DNA of 64,000 nt from VRUE01 sp963737575 (GCA_963737575.1 CAVTTJ010000008.1:62001-126000); one strand, 5' to 3'; counted from the first letter of the stretch, positions 16,445 through 24,799 are shown. Made by a program: numbers and translations. Notes: generated by a model not told the origin, from the sequence alone.

Positions 16445-18040
16445 CTAGGGCGCCTCTGGGAACGAAGGTGGCGGCCCGATCGCTTCCTCGACCGTAACCT
16501 CGCGGATCGGCCCTTTGAAACTGCGTCGGGCGCTGACCAGCCACCAAAGGCCCACCGCGATGATGGTGACAAGGACCGTCAGGGGCGCATAGTTGAAGTA
16601 CTTCCAATCGAAGGATGCGTCCCAGGGTACGGCCGCGGGCGCCGTCGGCAGGCTGAAAATGATCACGCAGATGATCACCCAGATAACCGCCGCAGGGTTG
16701 ACCCACTTGTACTTACGTCCGAGGTTCCACGGACCAGGCTCGAAATCGTCGCCTTTTCGCCAGCGCAGGTAGACCGGGATCACGTAGGCGATGTAGAGGC
16801 CGATCACCGCAATGGAAACGACGGCGACAAAGGCGTAGGTGTAGTTGTTTTCGTCGCCAAGGAGCGCCGGTAGCGTCACCAGCCAGGCGATCAACGCCAT
16901 GAAGAGAACCGAGAAGTGCGGGATGCGGTGATGGTTCAGCCGAGTCCAGATGCGATGTCCGGGCACAGCCCGGTCCCGGGAGAAGGCGTAGTTCATCCTC
17001 GAAGCACTGGTCAGGCACGACATTCCGCAGAAGAACTGGCCGATCGTCGCGATCAGGATCACCATCTTGGCGGCCCAAGGGTCGAGGGAGCTGGAGAAGA
17101 TCGCCAGAGAGGAGCCCAAGCCGATCCCGTTTTCGGCGTCGTTGATGAAGCCGGTATTCGTCGCCGCGAAGGTGATCGCCAGCAGCACCGCCCAACCGAT
17201 CACGCCGGCCCAGAAAACCGAGCGCCATACTCCCTTTGCCGCCCCGAGTGCGGCGCCTTTGGTCTCCTCGCTGATGTGGGCCGAGGCGTCGTAGCCGGTC
17301 TGCGTGTACATCGTCAGCAGGAAGCCGAGCGGCAGCACGTAGAACCAGAACATCCCATGGCTGAAACCGGTGTTGTTGATCGTGTGCCCGAACACGAAGC
17401 TGACGCTCTGGTGGTGTGAGGGAACGAGGATCAGGAGGATGATGATCACGGCCACGCCGAGGACGTGCCACCCGACCGAGATATTGTTGAGCATCGCGAC
17501 CAACGGCGATGAGTAGATGTTGATCAGCGAGTGCACGATCAGGATCACGGTGAAGAGGCCGAATGTCTCGAGCAGCACATGGCTGCTGTCACCGAAGTTG
17601 ACAAAACCGAGATCCAGTCCATAGAGGCTCAGGAGCGCGTAGAGGAACTGAGCGGAGGCATAGACAACGGAGGCGATGATCCCGACCAGGCCGATCAGGT
17701 TGAACCAGCCGGTGAACCATCCCCAGGTTTTACCTCCGAGGTCCGACGACCAGTAGTAGATGCCACCCGCGGTCGGGTATTTGGATACCAGTTCGGACAT
17801 CGAGAAGGCGACCAGGAGGATCAGCCCGCAAATGATCGGCCAGCCCCACGAGATCGCGATCGGGCCGCCGCTGTTCCAGGCGACGAAGTAGGTCGTGAAA
17901 CAGCCGGCGAGGACAGAGATGATAGTGAAGGAGATCGCGAAATTGGAGAAGGAGCTCCAGGCTCGGTCCAGGCGCTGTTTGTAGCCGAGTTCCGCAAGGC
18001 GTTGTTCGTCGCGGTCGACGGGCGGCGATGCGCTCTCCAT
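16445..18040 (-). CDS. APC family amino acid/amine permease
   Basis: 531 residues from ATG 18040 (AGGAGG 7 nt upstream; a GTG just before could also serve). About 12 hydrophobic segments begin after DRAWSSFSNFAISFTIISVL, the opening of the APC superfamily's GABA/choline-type branch (ACT family), with FSMSELVSKYPTAGGIYYW in the TM2-3 region. It is first in the catabolic run and probably imports the amine substrate. The gene has visibly lower third-position GC than its neighbours (for example gttgaagtacttccaatc on the plus strand), so it may have been acquired separately. It is preceded by a palindrome and promoter-like hexamers. Confidence 0.88.
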   Translation of the reverse strand: MESASPPVDRDEQRLAELGYKQRLDRAWSSFSNFAISFTIISVLAGCFTTYFVAWNSGGPIAISWGWPIICGLILLVAFSMSELVSKYPTAGGIYYWSSDLGGKTWGWFTGWFNLIGLVGIIASVVYASAQFLYALLSLYGLDLGFVNFGDSSHVLLETFGLFTVILIVHSLINIYSSPLVAMLNNISVGWHVLGVAVIIILLILVPSHHQSVSFVFGHTINNTGFSHGMFWFYVLPLGFLLTMYTQTGYDASAHISEETKGAALGAAKGVWRSVFWAGVIGWAVLLAITFAATNTGFINDAENGIGLGSSLAIFSSSLDPWAAKMVILIATIGQFFCGMSCLTSASRMNYAFSRDRAVPGHRIWTRLNHHRIPHFSVLFMALIAWLVTLPALLGDENNYTYAFVAVVSIAVIGLYIAYVIPVYLRWRKGDDFEPGPWNLGRKYKWVNPAAVIWVIICVIIFSLPTAPAAVPWDASFDWKYFNYAPLTVLVTIIAVGLWWLVSARRSFKGPIREVTVEEAIGPPPSFPEAP

Positions 18041-18075
18041 CACTGATCCTCCTCTGTTTGCTCAAGACAGAAAAA

Positions 18076-18092
18076 GGTGTGATCACCACACC
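18076..18092. promoter_or_regulatory. Candidate operator of the FadR-type regulator
   Basis: GGTGTGATCACCACACC is a near-perfect palindrome (7 of 8 half-site positions) with a GTGATCAC core. It lies 36 nt upstream of the permease ATG and just downstream of a TTGACA promoter, where a bound repressor would block transcription. The GntR/FadR gene ends next to it. Confidence 0.6.
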
Positions 18093-18107
18093 TATTACCC
18101 GCGCTGA

Positions 18108-18136
18108 GCGTATGCGGTGCGCCGCGCTGTTGTCAA
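18108..18136 (-). promoter_or_regulatory. Candidate promoter of the permease-to-SDR run
   Basis: On the minus strand, TTGACA (18136-18131) is followed after 17 nt by ATACGC (18113-18108). The -35 match is perfect and the -10 is weak. It overlaps the last codons of the regulator gene and precedes the palindrome. Confidence 0.5.
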
Positions 18137-18870
18137 CACCCCCGGCCCGAGACGGCGCTTTGGCGCGGCAGCAGGCCGGCCAGGATGTGCTCGGTTCCCT
18201 CGATGTGCCTGCGCAGCAGGCCGACCGCGCCGGAGGCGTTCCCGCTGCGCAGCAGAATCACCAGCCGCCGGTGCTGGTCGTTGGAGCGTGTGAGGACCTC
18301 GGTCGGGTGGGCGATGAGCGAGATCAGGTCGCTCATCTGGCCCTGGACCTCGGTCATCGCCGTGACCAGCCGGGGCGACGCGGCCGCCTCTGCGAGGCCG
18401 ATGTGGAAGCGGATGTCGAAGCGGCGGTACTCCTCGAAGTCCTCGGCGCCGGCCATTCCCGAGGTCAGCTCCTCGAGTCTGGAGAATTGTTCGGCGTTGG
18501 CGCGCTCGGCGGCGAGCAGGACCGAGCCGGTCTCGATCGCGACCCGGTAGTCGAGGATCGCCCAGGCGGCCTCGTCGAGGAGCTCGCCGGGGCCGCCCGC
18601 CAGCGGCGGCTGCTCGGCGACGAAGGTGCCGCCTGAGCGGCCACGCCGCGAGACCATATGGCCGCTCTGGGTCAGGGTCGTCAGCGCCTGGCGCAGTGTC
18701 GTGCGCGAGATCGCCAGTTTGCGCGCCAGCTGGCGCTCGGGCGGCAGCCGGCTGCCGGGGGCGAGCAGGCCGAGCCGGATCGCGGTGCCGAGCCGCTCGA
18801 CCGTCTCCTCGAAGGTCGTCGGCGGTCGCACCGGCGCGAACACAGCCTCCTGGGCGGCGTCCTCGGTCAC
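18133..18870 (-). CDS. FadR-subfamily GntR transcriptional regulator
   Basis: 245 residues from GTG 18870, with GGAGAG upstream. The N-terminal winged helix is clear (PGSRLPPERQLARKLAISRT, TLRQALTTL, GRSGGTFV). The C-terminal FCD domain (from about residue 95) carries the metal/ligand residues of the all-helical fold (FDIRFHIGLAEAAASPRL, SNDQHRRLVILLRSG). These regulators respond to carboxylate or amino-acid-like ligands. Its position directly upstream of the permease and the palindrome in the gap suggest that it controls the cluster, most simply as a repressor. Confidence 0.9.
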   Translation of the reverse strand: MTEDAAQEAVFAPVRPPTTFEETVERLGTAIRLGLLAPGSRLPPERQLARKLAISRTTLRQALTTLTQSGHMVSRRGRSGGTFVAEQPPLAGGPGELLDEAAWAILDYRVAIETGSVLLAAERANAEQFSRLEELTSGMAGAEDFEEYRRFDIRFHIGLAEAAASPRLVTAMTEVQGQMSDLISLIAHPTEVLTRSNDQHRRLVILLRSGNASGAVGLLRRHIEGTEHILAGLLPRQSAVSGRGC

Positions 18871-18978
18871 CGCGTGCCTCTCCTTTCAGACATCTCCAGG
18901 CGAACCGTACGCCTCCACAGCGTTCCGGTGTGAGTTTCCGTCGCCATCCGGGGATAACTCGCGCCGGAAGCGCGGAGG

Positions 18979-19887
18979 CTAGGCGCGGCCGGCCGGCGCC
19001 CGGACCTCGGCGAAGGCGACGCTTCCGGGCGGGTCGACGAGGTCGGGATGGAGCAGGTGGCCGAGCACTTCCACCCCGTCGACGAGGCGCGGGCCCGGCC
19101 GGGAGAAGCTCGCTGCGGCGTCGACCGCGAACACGGTGCGGGCGCCGAGCTGGGCGACCCGGTCCCAGTGCTCGAGCGCCTGCCTGCGGGCCTCCTCGGC
19201 GTCACAGCCACACGGCATCGCGACGACGACATCGGGGCGCAGCCCGCCCAGCTCGCCCCAGCTAACCTCGGGCGACTTCAGCCCGGGCGGTCCCGCGATG
19301 TCCTCGCCGCCGGCGATCGAGACCATCTCCGGCACCCAGTGACCGCCGACGAACGGGGGGTCGAGCCACTCGAGAGCCACAACCCTAGGCGCGCCGGACC
19401 CGGCGACGGCGGCGCCGACGATCGCCAGGCGGCCCTCGAGCTCGGCACGCAGCTCGCGCGCCTCGGGCTGCATCCCGGTCGCCTCGCCGAGCCTGACGAC
19501 GTCTTCGAGAACCTCGCCGAGGGTGCTCGGGTCCTGCTGGAGGACGTAGGGCTCGCTCGGGAGGCGGGCGGCAACCTTCAGCACGTCCTCGTAGGAGACG
19601 GCGCAGACGTCGCAGATCGCCTGGGTGACGATCAGGTCGGGGGAAGCCTCGGCCAGTCGCGCCTCGTCGAGCTCGTACAGCGCGCGGCCCTCGCCGACTA
19701 TGGCCTTCACGGTCGCGTCGATCTCCCCAGGCGCGATGTCGGGCGGCAGGACCGTGCTCGTCAGGTGGGGGATCGAGCGCGCCTCGGGCGGGTAGTCGCA
19801 CTCGTGTGTCACAGCCACGACGCTCTCGCCGAGGCCGAGCGCGAACAACATCTCCGTCGCGGAGGGGACAAGGCTCGCGATCCGCAT
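18979..19887 (-). CDS. Cobalamin-type ABC substrate-binding protein (BtuF/COG0614-like), no signal peptide
   Basis: 302 residues from ATG 19887 (MRIASLVPSATEMLFALG); a much longer frame that continues over the divergent CNNM gene is rejected. The start, then VVAVTHECDYPP and DLIVTQAICDVCAVSYEDV, match a soluble group of BtuF-like periplasmic-binding folds. No signal peptide or lipobox exists, so it stays in the cytoplasm. Cys-rich loops (CDVC, PCGCDAEE) are unusual for a transporter component and could bind a metal or cofactor. No permease or ATPase is adjacent. It is divergent from the CNNM gene. Confidence 0.8.
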   Translation of the reverse strand: MRIASLVPSATEMLFALGLGESVVAVTHECDYPPEARSIPHLTSTVLPPDIAPGEIDATVKAIVGEGRALYELDEARLAEASPDLIVTQAICDVCAVSYEDVLKVAARLPSEPYVLQQDPSTLGEVLEDVVRLGEATGMQPEARELRAELEGRLAIVGAAVAGSGAPRVVALEWLDPPFVGGHWVPEMVSIAGGEDIAGPPGLKSPEVSWGELGGLRPDVVVAMPCGCDAEEARRQALEHWDRVAQLGARTVFAVDAAASFSRPGPRLVDGVEVLGHLLHPDLVDPPGSVAFAEVRAPAGRA

Positions 19888-19990
19888 CGGCTTCCAATAT
19901 TGCAGCAGCGCGGGTTCGGCGGGGCGCCGAGCTATATTGCGTGGGCCGAATGGCCGAAGACCTCCCCCGAAGTACCGGGCCACATAGCCG

Positions 19991-21316
19991 ATGAGCGCAC
20001 TGCTGCTCGTCCTGCTGCTCGTCCTGGTGGCAATCAACGGCTTCTTCGTCGCCGGTGAGTTCGCGCTCGTCCGCAGCCGTCGCGGCAAGCTCGAGCAGCT
20101 CGCCGAGGAGGGCGAGTCCGGCGCCGAGGCGGTGATCGAGCAGCTCGACCGGATCGACGAGTCGCTCTCGGCCTGCCAGGTCGGGATCACGATGGCCTCG
20201 ATCGGGATCGGGTTCCTCGGCGAGCCCTCGCTGGCGAAGCTCCTGGAGCCGGCCTTCGGCGGCCTCTCGCACGGGGTCGCGGCCGCGCTCTCGCTGGTGA
20301 TCGCATTCGCGCTGGTGACCGCAGTCCACATCAGCATCGGCGAGCAGGTGCCGAAGATGCTCGCGATCAGCCATGCCGAGCGGACCGCGCGCCGGATCTC
20401 TCGCCCGCTCAACTGGTTCCGGGTGGCGACCGCGCCGGTGACGAAGGGCCTGAGCGCGATCTCCAACGCAGTCGTCCGCCTGTTCGGAGTGGACCCGACG
20501 AACATCGAAGAAAAGCACTCGGCCGAGGACCTGAAACAGATAATCGACAGCTCCCGCGAGGGCGGCACCCTAGACCCCGGCGAGGCGGGGATGCTGGGTG
20601 GGGTCTTCCACCTCCACGAGCAGGACGCCCGGGCGGTGATGACCCCGATCCCGGCCGTGGTCACGGTCGACTCATCCGACACGGTCGAGACCGCGCTGCG
20701 GCGCTGCGTCTCCTCCGGCCACACCCGCTTGGTCGTAATCGAGGACGACAACCCGGACCGGGTCAAGGGGATCGTCCACAACAACAGCCTCGCCCGCCTC
20801 TACATGAACGATGGCCCCGAGGCCTCGCTCGACTCGGTCGTCCGCGACGCGCTGATCATCCCCGAGACCCGCCCGCTCGACGACCTCCTCCACGACCTCC
20901 AGGTCCAGCGCACATCGATGGCCGTCGTCGTCGACGAGTACGGCCGCACGGTCGGGATCGTCACCGTCGAGGACATCCTCGAGGAGGTGGTAGGAGAGAT
21001 CGAGGACGAGACCGACCCCCGTGCCGCGGCGCTGCGGCGGCTGGCCGGCGGCGAGTGGTTCGTCCGCGGCCACGTCTCGCTCGGCGACCTCGCAGACGTC
21101 GGGATCGAGCTGCCGGCCGACCAGGAGGCCTACAACTCGATCGGCGGCTACGTCTTCGCCGAGCTCGGGCGGCTGCCGAAGCGGGGCGACACGATCAGCG
21201 CCGACGGCTACACGATCCGGGTCGAGTCGGTGCGCGAGAACCGGGTCGAGGCGGTCCGGATCAGCGGCTCCGGACAGGCCTCCCACGGCGCCGGTTCCGT
21301 CCGCCCCGACGCCTAG
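19991..21316 (+). CDS. CNNM/HlyC/CorC family transporter with CBS domains
   Basis: 441 residues from ATG 19991. An N-terminal transmembrane CNNM domain (LLLVLLLVLVAINGFFVAGE, then VAAALSLVIAFALVTAVHIS with GEQVPKMLAI) spans about residues 1-200. A pair of CBS domains follows (VMTPIPAVVTVDSSDTVET; VDEYGRTVGIVTVEDILEE), then a CorC/HlyC C-terminal domain (residues ~345-430, GHVSLGDLADVGIELPAD). The family is linked to magnesium/cobalt efflux and is often mislabelled hemolysin. The CBS pair probably senses nucleotide or Mg-ATP. Confidence 0.92.
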   Translation: MSALLLVLLLVLVAINGFFVAGEFALVRSRRGKLEQLAEEGESGAEAVIEQLDRIDESLSACQVGITMASIGIGFLGEPSLAKLLEPAFGGLSHGVAAALSLVIAFALVTAVHISIGEQVPKMLAISHAERTARRISRPLNWFRVATAPVTKGLSAISNAVVRLFGVDPTNIEEKHSAEDLKQIIDSSREGGTLDPGEAGMLGGVFHLHEQDARAVMTPIPAVVTVDSSDTVETALRRCVSSGHTRLVVIEDDNPDRVKGIVHNNSLARLYMNDGPEASLDSVVRDALIIPETRPLDDLLHDLQVQRTSMAVVVDEYGRTVGIVTVEDILEEVVGEIEDETDPRAAALRRLAGGEWFVRGHVSLGDLADVGIELPADQEAYNSIGGYVFAELGRLPKRGDTISADGYTIRVESVRENRVEAVRISGSGQASHGAGSVRPDA

Positions 21317-21360
21317 CTTCTCCGGGCAACCCGCGTCCTGCTCGATCCTGGAGGTATCGC

Positions 21361-21588
21361 ATGTGGGTTGTGCGTTTTAGCGACAAGCAGCTTGAGGTGC
21401 TGAGAGCGCTGCTTCGCTCCGAGGAGCACCTGGGCCCGGCGCTGAGGGGGGCGGTCGAGGCGCTCGACCTGGCGCGCTGGGACGACCTGCCCGAGGCCGA
21501 GCTCCCGTGGGCCGAGATCGAAGAGGCGGCCCGCCGCCAGGGCATCTCCCCGGCAGACGTCATCTGGGACCTCGCCGGCAAGCGCTAG
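21361..21588 (+). CDS. Small hypothetical protein
   Basis: 75 residues from ATG 21361 with a good GGAGG ribosome binding site 7 nt upstream. It is mostly helical and acidic in the middle (RWDDLPEAELPWAEIEEAAR) with a C-terminal QGISPADVIWDLAGKR. There is no signal, membrane helix or metal motif. It follows the CNNM gene by 44 nt on the same strand and could be cotranscribed. I do not recognise the family. Confidence 0.7.
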   Translation: MWVVRFSDKQLEVLRALLRSEEHLGPALRGAVEALDLARWDDLPEAELPWAEIEEAARRQGISPADVIWDLAGKR

Positions 21589-21601
21589 CGGAATTCTTGG
21601 C

Positions 21602-22438
21602 TCAGGCCTCGGAGTAGTCGTAGAAGCCGGCGCCGCTCTTGCGGCCGAGCTTGCCCTCGCCCGCCATCTCGACCATCAGGCCGGGGGGCTTGTGGGTCGG
21701 CTCATCGGAGTCGGCGTGGAGGGCGTCGCCGATCGCCTCGGCGACGTCGAGCCCGACGAAGTCGAGCAGCGCCAGCGGGCCCATCGGGTGGCCGGCGCCG
21801 AGCTTCATGCAGGCGTCGACCTCGCCGGCCTCCATCCCTGTCCGCTCCATCAGGCGCACGGCGTCGAAGAGATAGGGAAAGAGGAGCCGGTTGACGACGA
21901 ACCCCGCCTGGTCTGGGACCTCGACCGCGGTCTTGCCGAGCGCCGCGCACCAGGCGAGAGCGCGCTCGCGCGAGTCCTCGCCGACGCCATCCAGGAAGCA
22001 GACCTCGACCAGTTTCATCCGCGGCACCGGGTTGAAGACATGGAGGCCGAAGAGCCTGCCCCCGATCCCCGCCGCCTCGGCGATCTCGGCGACGCTCAGA
22101 GAGGAGGTCGTGCTGGCGAGGTCGGCGTTCGGACACGCCTCAGCGACAGCGCTCAGGACCTCGCCCTTGGGCTCGAGCTCCTCGATCACCGCCTCGACGA
22201 CGACGTCGCAATCGGAAAGGTCCTTGGGGTCGGTCGTGACCCGCAGCCGCGAGGGCTCGGCGCCGTCGATCTTGGCGCAGGCGGCGACGACCTTCTCCTC
22301 GGCACGCCAGGCGGATGCCTCGCTGCGGGCGAGCAGGATCGTGTCGGCCGTCGTCGTCGAGACGGCCGCCAGCCCGGTCGCGATCGCGCCGCTGCCGGCG
22401 ATCCCCGGCGCCTCGTAGCCCTTTCCCCCGCTCATCAT
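21602..22438 (-). CDS. 3-hydroxyacyl-CoA (3-hydroxybutyryl-CoA-type) dehydrogenase
   Basis: 278 residues from ATG 22438 (second ATG at 22435), with AGGAA upstream. Rossmann start IAGSGAIATGLAAV departs from the usual GAGxMGxGIA (a Ser and Ala replace conserved residues), but VVVEAVIEELEPKGEV, the catalytic-His region GLHVFNPVPRMKLVEV, and the C-terminal signature GAGHPMGPLALLDFVGLDV with FVVNRLLFPY are all present. It oxidises L-3-hydroxyacyl-CoA with NAD+. It is divergent from a thiolase, so the two late beta-oxidation steps share one intergenic control region. Confidence 0.9.
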   Translation of the reverse strand: MMSGGKGYEAPGIAGSGAIATGLAAVSTTTADTILLARSEASAWRAEEKVVAACAKIDGAEPSRLRVTTDPKDLSDCDVVVEAVIEELEPKGEVLSAVAEACPNADLASTTSSLSVAEIAEAAGIGGRLFGLHVFNPVPRMKLVEVCFLDGVGEDSRERALAWCAALGKTAVEVPDQAGFVVNRLLFPYLFDAVRLMERTGMEAGEVDACMKLGAGHPMGPLALLDFVGLDVAEAIGDALHADSDEPTHKPPGLMVEMAGEGKLGRKSGAGFYDYSEA

Positions 22439-22489
22439 CTGGGTTCCTATCAAACAGCGCTCTCCGTGAGACGCGTCATCGACCTGGCT

Positions 22490-22505
22490 GATTGACGAAT
22501 CAATC
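22490..22505. promoter_or_regulatory. Palindrome between divergent beta-oxidation genes
   Basis: GATTGA CGAA TCAATC is a perfect 6-bp-arm palindrome in the 112-nt gap between the dehydrogenase and thiolase starts. It is well placed for one regulator (for example TetR-type) acting on both genes. Confidence 0.45.
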
Positions 22506-22550
22506 GAGTATTGTGATGAAACTGACATCGGTGGACCAACGGAGGCAACG

Positions 22551-23735
22551 ATGAGCGAGAACGGCAGCGGCAAGTTCGGTGGGCGCGAGGTGGTCATCGT
22601 CGAGGCGGCGCGGACGCCGATCGGCAAGGGCCATCCCGAGAAGGGCTACTACCGGGACGTACATCCCTCAAATCTCCTCGCCAAGACCTTCTCGGAGCTG
22701 ATCTCTCGCGCGGGCATAGACCCGAGCGAGGTCGGCGATGTCGTCGCCGGCTGTGTCCAGCAGTTCGGCGAGCAGGGCCTCAACATCGGCCGCAACGCCT
22801 GGCTCGAGGCGGGCCTGCCGCAGGAGGTCCCGGCGACCACCGTCGACCGCCAGTGCGGCTCGGCCCAGCAGGCAGTCAACTTCGCCGCCGCCCTCGTCGC
22901 CTCCGGCGTCCACGATGTCGCGATCGGCGGCGGCGTCGAGCACATGGGGCACATCTCCTTCGCCGACTCGGCCCAGGTGATGGACGAGCACGGCTTCGCC
23001 TTCTCGCCGGAGCTGCTCGAGCGCTACAACCTGATCCCGCAGGGCCTCTCGGCCGAGATGATCGCCGACAAATGGGAGATCCCGCGCTCCGAGCTCGACG
23101 AGATCGGGCTCCGCTCCCAGCAGCTCGCCGCCAAGGCGACCGAGGAGGGCCGCTTCGAGCGCGAGATGATCCCCTTCCAGGTCAACGGCGACACCTACAT
23201 GACCGACCAGGGCCTGCGCGAGACGACGCTCGAGGGCCTCGCCAACCTGAAGCCGGCATTCAAGGAGGACGGCAAGATCACCGCCGGCAACTCCTCGCAG
23301 GTCTCCGACGGCGCCGCCGGGGTGCTGCTGATGACCCGCGAAAAGGCCGACGAGCTCGGGCTGAAGCCGCGGGCGCGGATCTTCGACCAGACGACGGTCG
23401 GCGTCGACCCGGTGATCATGCTGACCGGTCCGATCCCGGCGACGCAGAAGCTGCTCGAGCGCAACGGGATGACGATGGACGACATCGACCTGGTCGAGAT
23501 CAACGAGGCGTTCGCCTCGGTGCTCGCGGCCTGGCGGCGCGAGCTCGATCCCGACATGGACCGGGTCAACGTCAACGGCGGGGCGATCGCGCTCGGCCAC
23601 CCGCTCGGCTCGACCGGCGCCCGGCTGATCACCACCCTGCTGCACGAGATGGAGCGCTCCGACAAGGAGATGGGCCTGGTCACGATGTGCTGTGGCGGCG
23701 GGCTCGGCACCGGCACTCTGATCCAGCGGATCTGA
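22551..23735 (+). CDS. Thiolase family acetyl-CoA acyltransferase
   Basis: 394 residues from ATG 22551, GGAGG at -7. The nucleophile is Cys102 in DRQCGSAQQAV. The second active-site His is in NGGAIALGHPLGSTGAR, and the final Cys is in MCCGGGLGTGTL, so all three thiolase catalytic motifs are present. It cleaves 3-ketoacyl-CoA with CoA (or condenses acyl-CoAs in reverse). It pairs with the divergent hydroxyacyl-CoA dehydrogenase, and acyl-CoA dehydrogenases occur at 31.7, 32.9 and 39.2 kb. A strong terminator follows. Confidence 0.93.
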   Translation: MSENGSGKFGGREVVIVEAARTPIGKGHPEKGYYRDVHPSNLLAKTFSELISRAGIDPSEVGDVVAGCVQQFGEQGLNIGRNAWLEAGLPQEVPATTVDRQCGSAQQAVNFAAALVASGVHDVAIGGGVEHMGHISFADSAQVMDEHGFAFSPELLERYNLIPQGLSAEMIADKWEIPRSELDEIGLRSQQLAAKATEEGRFEREMIPFQVNGDTYMTDQGLRETTLEGLANLKPAFKEDGKITAGNSSQVSDGAAGVLLMTREKADELGLKPRARIFDQTTVGVDPVIMLTGPIPATQKLLERNGMTMDDIDLVEINEAFASVLAAWRRELDPDMDRVNVNGGAIALGHPLGSTGARLITTLLHEMERSDKEMGLVTMCCGGGLGTGTLIQRI

Positions 23736-23743
23736 CTAGAGAG

Positions 23744-23775
23744 GGGGGATTTGGCTCTAGCGGGCCAAATCCCCC
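23744..23775 (+). terminator. Rho-independent terminator of the thiolase gene
   Basis: GGGGGATTTGG (23744-23754) and CCAAATCCCCC (23765-23775) form a perfect 11-bp stem with a 10-nt loop, followed by TTTT. This is the most canonical terminator in the window and marks the boundary before the mobile element. Confidence 0.85.
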
Positions 23776-23780
23776 TTTTC

Positions 23781-23805
23781 GCGTCAATGAGGCGTCAACG
23801 GAATG
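23781..23805. repeat. Att-like direct repeat, left copy
   Basis: GCGTCAATGAG followed by GCGTCAACGGAATG. It differs from the right copy (30708-30732) at two positions. Read on the plus strand it encodes VNEASTEC, nearly the same as VNDASTEC at the end of the resident integrase, as if a former integrase tail remained here. Confidence 0.6.
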
Positions 23806-23923
23806 TGCGGCTCGCTGCTCGCAAGCGCCAGGCCCGTGACCCGGTCGATGCCTACCTCGACGCCGCCGATCGCGAGGCCCGGAATGAGGCGGCAGTCGCC
23901 GCTTCCTGATATATCCCGAAGGC

Positions 23924-24100
23924 ATGATCGACCTCGAAGCCGAACTGGCCCAGCTTGCCGTTGCCGCCGAAACCGAGGCGAAGATCGACCTGCTCGCGAA
24001 GCGACTCGAACGCGAGAACGGGGCCGGGGCGATTGCCGCCTACCAGATGATCGAGATCGAGCGAGCCGAGGCCGAAGGGCGCGAACCGATCCTGATGTGA
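23924..24100 (+). CDS. Possible small helical protein
   Basis: An ATG at 23924 opens a 58-residue frame (MIDLEAELAQLAVAAETEAK, ending EGREPILM) ending in TGA at 24100. The composition is amphipathic-helical and protein-like, unlike random frames in this GC-rich DNA. No strong ribosome binding site precedes it. It lies just inside the left repeat of the element. Function is unknown and its reality uncertain; the rest of the 580-nt stretch up to 24319 shows nothing else I can support. Confidence 0.35.
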   Translation: MIDLEAELAQLAVAAETEAKIDLLAKRLERENGAGAIAAYQMIEIERAEAEGREPILM

Positions 24101-24319
24101 ACAAGGTCGCCGGGGATCGCGAACGGTGCTGGCGGGTGATGCAACGAAGGGGCCGAGCGGCGGCGCGGCGAACTGCTGCCGCCGAGACAACCCGGTCCCG
24201 GGAGTAGTTCGCTCGAAGGCGTCCGGTCCGCGACTCAGGATCGGACGCCTGGATGAACGCCGGAAGCCGGGCAACGAACCTGACGAAATGCGCCCAGTGT
24301 GGCGCGGTCCTCTTTCCGT

Positions 24320-24799
24320 TCAAGACTCCTGGGATCCGGCAGAGGCTTCGAGCTTCTCCAGGTTCTCGATGATTTCGTGACCCTGGCCGCGAAAGATGCG
24401 GTTGCCGAAAAGGCGGAAGGCCGTCCCGAAAAGCCGACCCCGCACCCCACGCTGGAACGTCCGGACCCACACCATCTCGACCTCGCTTCCAGATTCACTG
24501 GGTCGCGCAGTGATCTCCCAGCGGCTTCCCGCGGTGGCATAGACATTGGAGTCCGTGACTGTCGCGATGACGATCCCGTCCGTGGACCAGTCGTAGTCGC
24601 ACCGCTCCCAGTTCGATCCGATGCCCGTCGAAGTTCCCTCCGTCACGTCGGCTGTGGTGCCGTCGATCTTGTGCACCTCCGTTCGATCCATCGAAACGGC
24701 GGGGAACACCTCCTCACGCCGTGAAGAGAAATCTCGGGCGGCCGCGAGGACCTGCTCCGGGTTCAAGGCGGTCTCGGCGATGACTCGGATCGTTGTCAC
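24320..24799 (-). CDS. SRPBCC (START-like) family protein
   Basis: 159 residues from GTG 24799 (TTIRVIAETALNPEQVLAA); the frame continues upstream but loses any family character. The N-terminal strand, helix (NPEQVLAAARDFSSRREEV) and the WEITARPSESGSEVEMVWV strand pair followed by a long C-terminal helix (GHEIIENLEKLEASA) fit the polyketide-cyclase/START fold, which binds small hydrophobic ligands. It is one of the few minus-strand genes in the element. No partner is evident. Confidence 0.75.
   Translation of the reverse strand: MTTIRVIAETALNPEQVLAAARDFSSRREEVFPAVSMDRTEVHKIDGTTADVTEGTSTGIGSNWERCDYDWSTDGIVIATVTDSNVYATAGSRWEITARPSESGSEVEMVWVRTFQRGVRGRLFGTAFRLFGNRIFRGQGHEIIENLEKLEASAGSQES

Noticed and set aside
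18979..20784. 601-residue version of the cobalamin-type binding protein
   Set aside because: The first ~300 residues are antisense of the CNNM gene; the family starts at ATG 19887.
22853..23839. 328-residue plus-strand open frame over the thiolase gene
   Set aside because: A shifted-frame shadow of the thiolase; only its last residues, over the att-like repeat, are of interest.
23736..24319. A tRNA or other RNA gene as integration target
   Set aside because: No cloverleaf or CCA-type 3' end could be found; the repeat matches an integrase gene end instead.
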